A DNA stretch of 64,000 bases from Candidatus Heimdallarchaeota archaeon (GTDB lineage Archaea; Asgardarchaeota; Heimdallarchaeia; Heimdallarchaeales; Heimdallarchaeaceae). The notes beneath the pieces are model-generated. The model saw nothing but the letters and a program-made list of their open reading frames with translations. It was not told where the DNA came from and did not search any database. Positions 37,818 through 47,459 of this stretch are shown piece by piece. Each line of letters opens with the position of its first letter. Position 1 is the first letter of the stretch. The stretch lies in NCBI GenBank assembly GCA_016840095.1, contig JAEOSZ010000026.1:1-64000 (forward strand). The letters are read 5' to 3'. The position numbers and the translations under genes are program-made.

Positions 37818-40800
37818 CTACGCAATGTCTTCAAGTTCTATATGTGGTGCAATTCCCAAACTCATTAATTCTTGTAAAAGAAGTTTGAATGCATAACTAA
37901 TAATTACTCTAGCTACAGTAGTTTCCTCTTTGCAAATTGGACAATGATACCTGTCTCTATTTCTATCATACATGGCTAAGAAACCACATTTTGAGCAGAT
38001 TAAAGCATCAGTTTTATCAGATTCATCAAGTAATCTCTCTTTAAGTAAAATAGATGTTCCATGTCCAATAAGACAATCTCTTTCCATTTCACCAAACCTT
38101 AATCCTCCTTCTCTAGCTCTTCCTTCAGTTGGTTGCCTTGTAAGCATTTGAATTGGACCTCGAGCTCTAGCATGGATTTTGTCTTGTACTAAATGGTGAA
38201 GTTTTTGATAAAATTGAGAACCTACAAAAATTGTCCCTTCTAATCTTTTACCTGTTTTACCATCATACATAACTTCCCTACCCAGAGGATGCATGCCTTG
38301 AGTTTTTAATGTATTATGCAAATCAGTTAAACTAGTTTTACTGAATGCTGTACCATAAATTGATTCTCCTGCATAAGCAGAAACCTTACCCGCTAACAAT
38401 TCCATTAACATTCCTATTGTCATTCTTGAAGGAACAGCATGAGGATTGATAATGATATCAGGAACAACGCCTGATTCTGTGAAAGGCATATCTTCTTGAG
38501 GAATAATTAGACCAATAACACCTTTTTGTCCATGTCTTGATGCAAATTTATCTCCAATTTCAGGAATTCTCTCTGATCTAACTTTAACTTTTACAAGTCT
38601 ATTTCCTTCGTTTGTGTCAGTTAAGATAACAATATCAGATAATCCGCTTTCTCCATGTCTCATAGCTTTACTAGTTTCTCTTCTGTTTTGAGGTGGCACA
38701 TCGAATTCTGTATATTCCTCTAAAAATCTAGGAGGACTAGTTCTACCAATTAAAACCTCTCCTCTATTTCCATCAACAGCAATTTCTGGTTCAATGATTC
38801 CATCTTCACCAAGATGAACATATTGAGATTCGTCCTTATAACCTCTAACTGTGTCGTCAGGTATTTCAAAGGTATCTTCTTGACCATTTGGATACTTTCT
38901 TTCTTCAGCATCATAGGTTCGGTAAAAAGTACTTCTTCCTAAACCTCTTTCAATAGCAGCTTTATTTATTAGAAGAGCATCTTCCATATTGTAACCTTCA
39001 TAAGATAGCACTGCAACAATGAAGTTTTGCCCTGCTGGACGACTCTCAAAACCAATGGAATCCATTCCATGAGTTTTAACTAAAGGCTTTTGTGGATAAT
39101 GTAGGACATGTGCTCTAGTATCCATTCGGTTTCTAAAATTAGCAGCAAAAATTCCTAGTGCTTGCTTTGCCATTCCAGCTTCGTAGACGTTACGATCAGA
39201 ACGGTTGTGTTCAGGGAACGGAATTAATGAGGCACATATTCCAAGAATTGTACTTGGAGTAATTTCCATGTGAGTTATATCAGGATTTAAAGCATCTTCA
39301 TCAATGGCAATATAGAGATTTTCTTCTTCTTCTGCATCAACATATTCAACAACTTGATTTCGAACCAAATCGCTCCATGTCCACTTCCCGCTCTTAATCC
39401 AAGAATACATTTCCTTGGTGAGTTGTGGTTCTCCTTCTTTGACAATGATAAGAGGACGACGCACTCTACCTGCATCACAATTGACCATAATTTCATTAGT
39501 ATCGTCATAATAGGAAACGTTAACCTTGTTATCAAGTTCTCCTAATCTTCGTTTTTCAATTAGTTTTTCTTTGAAATCTACAGCGTCTTGAATTACTCCT
39601 AAGAAACTTCCATTTAAGAATACTTTGCAGTATTTTGGATCAGCAACTTGCTTTGCGAGAACAGAAGTAGATTCCACTAAATCTGCGGGTTTAATCTTAT
39701 TTAATCCTAAACTTTGAACAAGTTTTTTCTCCACATCTTTACTATTCAAATCAACACTAATATAGGCTTGAAGGGCAAGATTTTTTACTAGACCACAATT
39801 TGGTCCTTCTGGAGTTTCATTTGGACATATCTTACCAAAATGAGTGGGGTGCAAATCTCTTGCTTCGAAGTGAGGTTGACTTCTACTTAAAGGACTTACA
39901 ACTCTTCGTAAATGGCTTAAGGCTGACATATAATTTGTTCTATCTAGAAGTTGACTTACTCCTGATTTACCTCCAGTCCAGTTTCCAGTTGCTAAAGCAT
40001 GACGAAGTCTTTCTGTTATTAAGTCTGCGCGGACAGCTGTTTTAAGATTTGGTTTTCGACCTCTAACAGTAACTCTTTCAAGTTGGTATTTGATGTCTCT
40101 GCAAAGAGCATGAAATGCAACACGATACAGCATTAGAATGAGATCTCCTGCTAATTTCAATCTTTTATTAGCATAATGATCTTTATCGTCTTCTGGTCTA
40201 ATTCCAGCTTCTAATTCAAGAAGTCTTTGAGCCATTCTAGCTAAGAAGAATGCTTTCTTTAATCGTGATTCCTCATCACTTCCAAGATGAGGTAATAGAT
40301 ATTTATCCAGAACTTGCATAGCTCTGTTTATACGATATTCCTTGGTTTGTCCAACAGCTACTCTTTTACCAATGTAATCTAGAGATTCTTCTGTAGTATC
40401 AATTTCTGAAGATTCACGCATTAAGATTGACATTACTCGAGCACGTAGTTTGGGGGTTGGACTTATGGCCATTGCAATCATATCATCTCTTTCTATACCT
40501 AATGCTCTCATTAGTAAGATGAGTGATATTTTTCTTGGCATACTTGGAAAACTAACTCTTAATTGACCATCATTGGTGTGTTCAACTGTAACTGGTGCTC
40601 TAAAACCATGAATAACACTGAAAACTTTAGCCTCACTAGTTACGTTTCCTTTACTTGTTAGTTTTTCAATCAAAATTCGATTTGGAGCTAAATCCTCTTG
40701 AGTGACTATTACTCTTTCACTTCCATTAACTAGGAAGTAACCACCAGGATCTCTAGGATCTTCACCTAGTTTAACAAGCGATTCTGGAGATTGATTATAT

Positions 40801-41216
40801 AATTGACACTTTTTAGATTTCAGCATCACAGGAAGATACCCAATAAAGACGCTTATAGGTTCTAGAGGAATTTCAACTCCATCTTCCCCACCTTTTCTAA
40901 TTGGTTTCATGTGAAGATTTAACCTTGAAGCGTAAGTAAGATTTCGAATTCTTGCTTCCATGGGATAAATAGTACTTTGAGAACCATCAGCTTCTCTGAT
41001 TGTTGGTTCTTCTACCTCAACTTTTTCAAGTTTAACATAAAATTCAGAATCTTCTGGCTCAATAACTTTGATTTCTTCAATTACTGATTGAAGACCCTTT
41101 TCAATAAAATCATTGAAAGAATCCAAATGTTGGCGAACTAATCCTAATTCATCAAACATAGAATTGACTAGTATCCACCGACTATTAGCATCTGCTTTAC
41201 CTTTTTTCTTGGCCAT
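37818..41216 (-). CDS. rpoB: RNA polymerase subunit B (Rpo2), unsplit
   Basis: The complete second-largest RNA polymerase subunit in one 1132-residue gene, not split into B' and B'' as in some euryarchaea. Visible are the fork region CGLVKNLALQAYIS, GYNMEDALLINK, GDKFASRHGQKGV and the C-terminal zinc ribbon CSKCGF...CPIC. It normally lies between rpoH and rpoA1. Here rpoA1 is over 12 kb away and upstream is a helicase-like gene with no rpoH. Confidence 0.98.
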   Translation of the reverse strand: MAKKKGKADANSRWILVNSMFDELGLVRQHLDSFNDFIEKGLQSVIEEIKVIEPEDSEFYVKLEKVEVEEPTIREADGSQSTIYPMEARIRNLTYASRLNLHMKPIRKGGEDGVEIPLEPISVFIGYLPVMLKSKKCQLYNQSPESLVKLGEDPRDPGGYFLVNGSERVIVTQEDLAPNRILIEKLTSKGNVTSEAKVFSVIHGFRAPVTVEHTNDGQLRVSFPSMPRKISLILLMRALGIERDDMIAMAISPTPKLRARVMSILMRESSEIDTTEESLDYIGKRVAVGQTKEYRINRAMQVLDKYLLPHLGSDEESRLKKAFFLARMAQRLLELEAGIRPEDDKDHYANKRLKLAGDLILMLYRVAFHALCRDIKYQLERVTVRGRKPNLKTAVRADLITERLRHALATGNWTGGKSGVSQLLDRTNYMSALSHLRRVVSPLSRSQPHFEARDLHPTHFGKICPNETPEGPNCGLVKNLALQAYISVDLNSKDVEKKLVQSLGLNKIKPADLVESTSVLAKQVADPKYCKVFLNGSFLGVIQDAVDFKEKLIEKRRLGELDNKVNVSYYDDTNEIMVNCDAGRVRRPLIIVKEGEPQLTKEMYSWIKSGKWTWSDLVRNQVVEYVDAEEEENLYIAIDEDALNPDITHMEITPSTILGICASLIPFPEHNRSDRNVYEAGMAKQALGIFAANFRNRMDTRAHVLHYPQKPLVKTHGMDSIGFESRPAGQNFIVAVLSYEGYNMEDALLINKAAIERGLGRSTFYRTYDAEERKYPNGQEDTFEIPDDTVRGYKDESQYVHLGEDGIIEPEIAVDGNRGEVLIGRTSPPRFLEEYTEFDVPPQNRRETSKAMRHGESGLSDIVILTDTNEGNRLVKVKVRSERIPEIGDKFASRHGQKGVIGLIIPQEDMPFTESGVVPDIIINPHAVPSRMTIGMLMELLAGKVSAYAGESIYGTAFSKTSLTDLHNTLKTQGMHPLGREVMYDGKTGKRLEGTIFVGSQFYQKLHHLVQDKIHARARGPIQMLTRQPTEGRAREGGLRFGEMERDCLIGHGTSILLKERLLDESDKTDALICSKCGFLAMYDRNRDRYHCPICKEETTVARVIISYAFKLLLQELMSLGIAPHIELEDIA

Positions 41217-41310
41217 ATGAACACCTATACAGCAAATAAAAATTAATGTCCTCGCATTATGAGGGTTTTATGATATATTAAAAAGCTTATGAATCACGAC
41301 TAACAATCAT

Positions 41311-42711
41311 CTACTTTTTCTTATCTTTGACAAAGAAAATTAGAGACCAAGGATAGCGAACTGCAATTTTGTCAATAACACCTTTGACTTTTGTTTTTTC
41401 AGAAGTATCATCATAAAAAAGAAGAACAACCTTTCCCCCTCGTCCTCTTCTCATCTTTTGGTAGACTGTTTTTGGAGAATTAACTAAGTCGTAAACAATT
41501 ATTGCTTCAGTGTGGGGAATATCTATATCTCTCTCTCCAACAGGAGACATGACAAGAACAGATCGTTTATCTGTCAACTTAAAGTTTTCAAGAATTTCAC
41601 CCTTATTCTTGATCTTACCTGTTATATTGAAGATTTCAAAACCTTCCTTTGTTAAGAGTTGAGATAATGTTTCAACTGTAGAAAGAAACGAACATAGAAC
41701 AGTGGTTTTCTGGTGTTGTTTTGCTATACTAACGACTTCTAATTCTTTGCCACTGATTTCTGGGAGACTATCTAGTTCATTTTTTTCAATTCCATATCTC
41801 ATCAAGTAGTTGCGATAAGTGTGTGCAGGCATAGAATAAACATATTTTCGAAGAAGAAGGAGTCTGTTTAGTTTTTCAACAAGTTCTGTTTCAACAGAAA
41901 GTAGAGGAAGATTATGGTAGAAGTTCTCTTTTAACTTATTAACATCTTTAGGTGATGTTTCACTTACATCTTGAATGATTTGTTCCCTAATCTCTTCAAT
42001 TTTTCCGGTTAATAGATTGATTATCCTTGCAGTTTTTTCATCTTCTACAGGCTGAATGATGACTTCTGTTTCTTGTATATGGTCCTTGATATCGGTATCA
42101 ATGAAGTCTTCAATAGTAATAACCTCACTATCTGGAATAAATTCTGTAAGTGTTTTCAGCTCATTCCTTAATTGCAGTTGATTGTCATCAAGAACCAGAT
42201 GTTCATCTCTTAAAGTACCACTCATTCCAATTATCTTAGCATTTTCTAGGTTTGGTATTAGTTTACTCCATGGAACACATAAAATTCTTCGGTGAGATAC
42301 TCTCTTTACAATTTGATCGACTTCATTAATTATGATAATATCAATCTCTTCACCTATTTCAGGAAATTTCTGAAGCGTATTCTGAAAAACGATAGGAAGA
42401 GACAAAACTACTCTACTGTTCTCAATGAGATATTTTCTGTATTGGGAATTAGATCCACTTTTGATAATACCTAATCCGTCAATCCCACCGTATTCTTTTT
42501 CGATGTACTTGGCAGTTTCTTCCAATGATGAGTGGGTTTGTAGGAAAACAACTACTTTTTGCTTGTCGAAAATCTCCGTAAGAAGACGGTACATTAAAAC
42601 TCGTTTGCCCATTCCACAGTCTAGCTCTAGAATAACACTGTGATTTGATTCAATTAGTGATGATATTTTATCAACAATGAAATTCTGATACTCTCGTGAT
42701 TCTATGGCCAA
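41311..42711 (-). CDS. Hef/SF2-like helicase with degenerate Walker A
   Basis: A superfamily 2 helicase-like protein of about 466 residues. Motif I reads LELDCGMGKRV, with Arg in place of the usual Thr/Ser after GK. Motif II is IINEVDQ instead of DExH. Motif III is MSGT. The second RecA domain holds TTVLCSFLSTVE and motif VI QKMRRGRGG. The long middle insertion (about 190-290) is helical, like Hef/FANCM. Altered motifs I and II raise doubt about ATP hydrolysis. GTG 42720 is inside a GTGAT ribosome-binding site; TTG 42711, four bases later, is the likely start. There is no ERCC4 nuclease domain. Confidence 0.7.
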   Translation of the reverse strand: MAIESREYQNFIVDKISSLIESNHSVILELDCGMGKRVLMYRLLTEIFDKQKVVVFLQTHSSLEETAKYIEKEYGGIDGLGIIKSGSNSQYRKYLIENSRVVLSLPIVFQNTLQKFPEIGEEIDIIIINEVDQIVKRVSHRRILCVPWSKLIPNLENAKIIGMSGTLRDEHLVLDDNQLQLRNELKTLTEFIPDSEVITIEDFIDTDIKDHIQETEVIIQPVEDEKTARIINLLTGKIEEIREQIIQDVSETSPKDVNKLKENFYHNLPLLSVETELVEKLNRLLLLRKYVYSMPAHTYRNYLMRYGIEKNELDSLPEISGKELEVVSIAKQHQKTTVLCSFLSTVETLSQLLTKEGFEIFNITGKIKNKGEILENFKLTDKRSVLVMSPVGERDIDIPHTEAIIVYDLVNSPKTVYQKMRRGRGGKVVLLFYDDTSEKTKVKGVIDKIAVRYPWSLIFFVKDKKK

Positions 42712-42776
42712 ACCAATCACTTTCTTATCAAGATATTAGTATTTAAAGGGATGATTAACTTACCTATAAATCGAAT

Positions 42777-43592
42777 TTAGTAAAGCATGTTATCCTTAAT
42801 CTGTTGTTGAAGACCATTAATTAGTTTCGATGAAGAATCCGATGTAGCATGCAAATTCAAACCAATAGGCGTGATACTGATACTGTTTTGATTAACCACG
42901 GCCCAAGTATCTGTGTTCTCTGGAAAAGATTCCTTCTTTTCTCCCCATAACCAGAAATATGTTAGATTACGTGGATCTTTCTTCTCAACCATGAAATTAT
43001 TGTATTTGTAAAGAGCCGGTGAGGTTATGAACACTTTAGTTTCTTCTGTAATCTGCTGTGGATAATTAACATTAAGAAAAGCTAAATCCTCTGGCCATTC
43101 TAATTCTAGAACAATATTGGCAATTGCAGATGAGATTTTAGCCATTTTATCGAAATTGATACCTTTTTGAATAAACATCTGTGTATCATCTGCAAGATCA
43201 GCAGAGAAAGCTATGGCAGGAACTTTGTTAAAATACGCTTCAAATGCAGCAGCGCATGTACCACTAGTGAGAATAGAATGTATTGAGGAATTATCACCAT
43301 AGTTTATACCACTAACAACGAGATCGGGTTTTCTTTTTAGTAAATGAAACCCAACTAATACATTATCGGCCGGAGAACCAGTTGTACTATATCCCTTTGT
43401 ACCATCTTCATAAGCTACAGTAGAGTAAGTAATTGGTTTATGAAAAGTTAGAGCTTTTGAAATCGCTGAACTAGCCTCAGCAGGAGCAAAACATACAACT
43501 TTCGCAATTTGGCTTAATTCAGATCTTAATGCATTTAGTCCTACAGATTTTATGCCATCGTCGTTTGTAAGTAAAATAAGTTTGTTTTTCAC
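42777..43592 (-). CDS. surE: SurE 5'/3'-nucleotidase
   Basis: A SurE survival-protein phosphatase that removes phosphate from nucleoside monophosphates. LILLTNDDGIKS at the N-terminus holds the metal aspartates; VVSGINYGDNSS and ILTSGTCAAAFEA follow. The start is GTG 43592; no in-frame ATG is nearby and the family begins right before LLTNDDG. Length 271. The 56-base gap to the helicase start suggests a separate or weakly linked unit. Confidence 0.93.
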   Translation of the reverse strand: MKNKLILLTNDDGIKSVGLNALRSELSQIAKVVCFAPAEASSAISKALTFHKPITYSTVAYEDGTKGYSTTGSPADNVLVGFHLLKRKPDLVVSGINYGDNSSIHSILTSGTCAAAFEAYFNKVPAIAFSADLADDTQMFIQKGINFDKMAKISSAIANIVLELEWPEDLAFLNVNYPQQITEETKVFITSPALYKYNNFMVEKKDPRNLTYFWLWGEKKESFPENTDTWAVVNQNSISITPIGLNLHATSDSSSKLINGLQQQIKDNMLY

Positions 43593-43703
43593 ATTTTTGT
43601 TTTTGTTAGATATTTGTTAAATTTTGTCCTTAAGGGGAAATTTTGATAAATGATAAGGTTAAAAATGTGAACGTTCGAAGTTTATGACGAAGGTGTCAGT
43701 TCA

Positions 43704-46406
43704 ATGACAGAAAAATACGTTTACAAATTTTTCAATAAAGAAGTCTGCGAAGGAAGCGCAGATATGAAGAACTTACTTGGAGGTAAAGGTGCTAATTTAT
43801 CAGAAATGACCTCATTAGGTTTACCAATACCCCCAGGATTTGTTGTTTCTACCCAAGCTTGCCTTCATTATTTAGATAATAATGAAGAATACCCTCAAGG
43901 ATTAAAGGAAGAAGTAGATGAAACATTAACTGCTTTAGAGAATCTTATGGGTAAAAAACTGGGAGATAACGAAGACCCATTACTTGTATCTGTTAGATCA
44001 GGAGCAAGAATTTCAATGCCAGGTATGATGGATACAGTACTAAATCTAGGTCTCAATGATGACTCTGTTGAAGGATTAGCAAGAGTATCTGACGATCCAA
44101 GGTTTGCTTATGATTCTTATAGACGATTCATGTATATGTATGCGGATGTTGTAAAAGGTGTAAGTAAAGAGTATTTCGAAAAAGAATTACAAAAGCTCAA
44201 ACATGAGCTTGGTATAGAAAATGATACTGAGATACCAGCTGAAGAGCTTAAGAAACTAATACAGAAATACAAAGAAATTTACAAAGAACACATGGGAGAA
44301 GAATTTCCTCAGGACCCAAGACAACAACTAGATGATGCTATACGTGCTGTTTTCAGAAGTTGGAATACAAAAAGAGCTATAGATTACAGAAATCATCAAG
44401 GTATAGCTCATGATTTAGGCACTGCTGTAAATGTTATGACAATGATTTATGGTAATCTTGGAGAGACATCAGCTACTGGAGTTGCATTCACACGAAATCC
44501 ATCTGACGGAGAGAAAAAACTTTACGGTGAATATTTAGTTAATGCACAAGGGGAAGATGTTGTAGCTGGAATTCGAACTCCCGAACCAATAGAAAATCTG
44601 AAAGCTACAATGCCAGAATTGTATAATGAATTGGATAAAATCTCTCTACTATTAGAAGATAGATACCGTGATATGCAAGATACAGAATTTACAATTCAAC
44701 AAGGAAAGCTCTACATGCTTCAAACAAGAAATGGTAAAAGGACAGGTATTGCTGCAGGTCAAATTGCTTATGATTTAGTCCAAGAAGGAGTAATTACAAA
44801 AGAAGAAGCAATTCTCAGAATAGGACCAAGTGATGTAGAGAATGCTCTGTTCCCATCAGTAGATTGGGGACAAATAGATCCAAATGCACCAGTTAAACAA
44901 ATCAAGGAACATCTAAAAGATAAGTTTCTTGGGGCAGGATTACCTGCTGGAGCTGCTGCTGCAACAGGCAAAGCAATATTTAATGCTGATAAAGCAGAAG
45001 AAGTTGCTAAACAGGGTCAAGATGTGATTTTGGTAAGAGTTGAAACAACTCCTGAAGATTTCCATGGGATGGCAGCAAGTAAAGGTATCCTAACAATGAA
45101 AGGTGGTTTAACCAGTCATGCTGCAATTGTTGCAAGACAAATAGGTAAAGCCTGTATTGTAGGCAGTGAAAAAGGTGGAATTTCTGTTGACGTAGAAAAG
45201 AAAGAGCTTTCTGCTAATGGTTTGATAGTAAATGAAGGAGATTGGATTACAATAGACGGAGAAGATGGATCAGTTTATGCAGATAAATTGCCAACACGTC
45301 CAGCAGAATTGCCTGAATCAATGAGGACTATTTTAAACTGGTGTGATCAAACTGCAAAAATTGGTGTCAGAGCTAATGCTGATAAACCAGATCAATTCAA
45401 AAAAGCACTTGAGTTTGGTGCAAAAGGAATTGGTTTGTGTAGAACAGAACATATGTTCTTTGACAATCTAGATTTGGTAAGAGGTATGATCTTAGCTAAA
45501 AACGATGAAGACCGTAAGCACTATGTTGATCAACTTGAACCTGTTCAACAAAAGGATTTTGAAGGTATTTTTGATGTATCAGAAGGTCACCCTGTCATTA
45601 TTCGATTGATTGACCCACCACTTCATGAGTTCTTACCAAGTGAAGAGGAACTGCTGATTGAAATCTACGAAGAGAAATTACAAGGAAAAACTGATGACGA
45701 TTTGAAAGAGCAACTAGACATGCTAGATGTTGTTCGTGAAATGAAAGAACAAAATCCAATGCTTGGTCTCAGAGGTTGTAGATTGGGTATCACTATGCCT
45801 ATTGTAACTGAAATGCAAGCTCGTGCAATATTCAAAGCATCTGCTAAAATTCTAAAGAGTGGCAAACCAGTTTATCCTGAAGTAATGGTTCCACTTGTTG
45901 GATTTGAGAAAGAATTTCTTAATCAAAGAGTAATTATTGATCGTGTAGCTAAAGAAGTAATGCTCGAAGAGGCTATTGATTTCAAATACCTTGTTGGAAC
46001 AATGATAGAAGTTCCAAGAGCATCTCTAACAAGCAAGGAGATTGCTGGTGGAGATCAAGGGGCACAATTTTTCAGTTTTGGTACAAACGACCTTCATCAA
46101 ATGACACTTGGTTTTAGTAGAGATGATGCTGGACCATTCATTTCAAAATATATGGAAATGGGTATTCTAAAGTCAGATCCATTTGTTTCCATTGAAGAAA
46201 CAGGTGTAGGTCGTCTGATGAAGATGACTGTAGATGAAGGGAAAGAAGCAAATCCAAACCTTGAATTGGGAATTTGCGGAGAACAGGGCGGGGATCCCAA
46301 ATCTATTGATTTCTGTTACAGAATTGGTTTAGACTATGTCTCTTGCAGTCCATTTAGGGTGCCAATAGCTCGTTTAGCCGCAGCTCACGCTACACTGAAG
46401 AACTAA
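43704..46406 (+). CDS. ppdK: pyruvate, phosphate dikinase
   Basis: PPDK interconverts pyruvate, ATP and phosphate with phosphoenolpyruvate, AMP and pyrophosphate. The 900-residue length includes all three domains: nucleotide-binding (GGKGANLSEM, GLNDDSVEGLA, SARISMPGMMD-like), the phosphohistidine domain GGLTSHAAIVARQIGKACIVG, and the C-terminal TIM barrel with GICGEQGGDPKSIDFC, whose Cys is the acid/base. It allows glycolysis or gluconeogenesis at the PEP step and suits a pyrophosphate-recycling metabolism. A T-rich terminator follows. Confidence 0.97.
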   Translation: MTEKYVYKFFNKEVCEGSADMKNLLGGKGANLSEMTSLGLPIPPGFVVSTQACLHYLDNNEEYPQGLKEEVDETLTALENLMGKKLGDNEDPLLVSVRSGARISMPGMMDTVLNLGLNDDSVEGLARVSDDPRFAYDSYRRFMYMYADVVKGVSKEYFEKELQKLKHELGIENDTEIPAEELKKLIQKYKEIYKEHMGEEFPQDPRQQLDDAIRAVFRSWNTKRAIDYRNHQGIAHDLGTAVNVMTMIYGNLGETSATGVAFTRNPSDGEKKLYGEYLVNAQGEDVVAGIRTPEPIENLKATMPELYNELDKISLLLEDRYRDMQDTEFTIQQGKLYMLQTRNGKRTGIAAGQIAYDLVQEGVITKEEAILRIGPSDVENALFPSVDWGQIDPNAPVKQIKEHLKDKFLGAGLPAGAAAATGKAIFNADKAEEVAKQGQDVILVRVETTPEDFHGMAASKGILTMKGGLTSHAAIVARQIGKACIVGSEKGGISVDVEKKELSANGLIVNEGDWITIDGEDGSVYADKLPTRPAELPESMRTILNWCDQTAKIGVRANADKPDQFKKALEFGAKGIGLCRTEHMFFDNLDLVRGMILAKNDEDRKHYVDQLEPVQQKDFEGIFDVSEGHPVIIRLIDPPLHEFLPSEEELLIEIYEEKLQGKTDDDLKEQLDMLDVVREMKEQNPMLGLRGCRLGITMPIVTEMQARAIFKASAKILKSGKPVYPEVMVPLVGFEKEFLNQRVIIDRVAKEVMLEEAIDFKYLVGTMIEVPRASLTSKEIAGGDQGAQFFSFGTNDLHQMTLGFSRDDAGPFISKYMEMGILKSDPFVSIEETGVGRLMKMTVDEGKEANPNLELGICGEQGGDPKSIDFCYRIGLDYVSCSPFRVPIARLAAAHATLKN

Positions 46407-46409
46407 CAC

Positions 46410-46437
46410 TCTTCTTTTTTCCTATTTTTTTAATTTT
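46410..46437 (+). terminator. T-rich terminator after ppdK
   Basis: CTTCTTTTTTCC followed by ATTTTTTT, starting four bases after the ppdK stop, between two convergent genes. Confidence 0.5.
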
Positions 46438-47387
46438 CAAAGTGAAATTATTCTATCAATACTGTCTAAGAAGAATCCTACATCTTCAATAAATTCGAAT
46501 AAAAGTCTTACAAGATCTGATTTCAGTGATGTTCTATGCAGTGCAATAAGTTCATCTAGCATTTGGATATTGGTTTTAGTATTAGAAAACTCTGTGTAAA
46601 TGCCAATAATATCTTTTTCTTGAAGAGTGCTAAGTAGAGTTTCAAGAATTTCTAAAATGAAATATATCTTGTTATTGATGTCCCCTGATTCACCATAACT
46701 CTCCAACATTATTTTTGTAGATATCTCTTGAGCTTTTGTTGCTATGTCTTCATAAGCAATATCTAGCATTTCAACAACTAGATCATCAATTAGGAGTTCA
46801 TCTGCTTTCTCCTCAGTAGGAACGTCTGAAACATCAAGTCTTTTTGTGGTTTCTTTAATTTCCTCATCTAACCATTTAACAAAAGAAGGAGTGATAATTG
46901 GTTTTCTCTCAAGGAGTGTATCTGCAGAAGTGAAATCTTCTTGTTTTGGTTTTAGATTAAAATATTCTTCTTTGATTTGAGAATGAGTTGTATATTCAGG
47001 ATAATTATCATACACATATTCAATTAATTGACGTAAACTGTAATTTTTGAAATCATAGCAAAGATCTTGAATAACTTGATCATATATCTCTCCAAAGTCG
47101 TTTTCAAGCAAATATTGTTCTCCATACTCAGTAATTTGATAACGGTGGAAAACCTCTGCACTTGCTTTTTCAACTTCTTCGTGTTCAATGTACCCGTAGT
47201 CTATAAGGTGCTGAATGTCTTGTTGTACAACTTGACAATAAGGACCAAATTTAAACGGAATGAAATCATATTCTGTTTTGATGTGGTAATTCTTTTCTAA
47301 AAGGAAGATTAATTTTTGAAACTGTACTCTCCCATTAACGAATCCCATGTGTTTTAACAGCAGAAGCAACGTTGCATAACGGGACAT
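46437..47387 (-). CDS. uncharacterised protein with Panacea/DUF4065-like N-terminus
   Basis: A 316-residue protein. The first 110 residues contain LLLLLKHMGFVN, FQKLIFLLEKNY, FIPFKFGPYCQVVQQDIQHLIDYGYI and QITEYGEQYL, a pattern seen in the DUF4065/Panacea and YwgA-like group that includes antitoxin-type proteins. The remaining 200 residues are acidic and helical and not recognised. No partner toxin lies next to it; ppdK converges from one side and the NAD kinase homologue is on the same strand 73 bases upstream. Function is unknown; a winged-helix type binding role is a guess. Confidence 0.6.
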   Translation of the reverse strand: MSRYATLLLLLKHMGFVNGRVQFQKLIFLLEKNYHIKTEYDFIPFKFGPYCQVVQQDIQHLIDYGYIEHEEVEKASAEVFHRYQITEYGEQYLLENDFGEIYDQVIQDLCYDFKNYSLRQLIEYVYDNYPEYTTHSQIKEEYFNLKPKQEDFTSADTLLERKPIITPSFVKWLDEEIKETTKRLDVSDVPTEEKADELLIDDLVVEMLDIAYEDIATKAQEISTKIMLESYGESGDINNKIYFILEILETLLSTLQEKDIIGIYTEFSNTKTNIQMLDELIALHRTSLKSDLVRLLFEFIEDVGFFLDSIDRIISL

Positions 47388-47459
47388 CTTAATATATTAA
47401 CTTGAAATTAGTATTTAAACTCATAAAAACATAAAGGACATGATTTTGAGGTCTATTTT

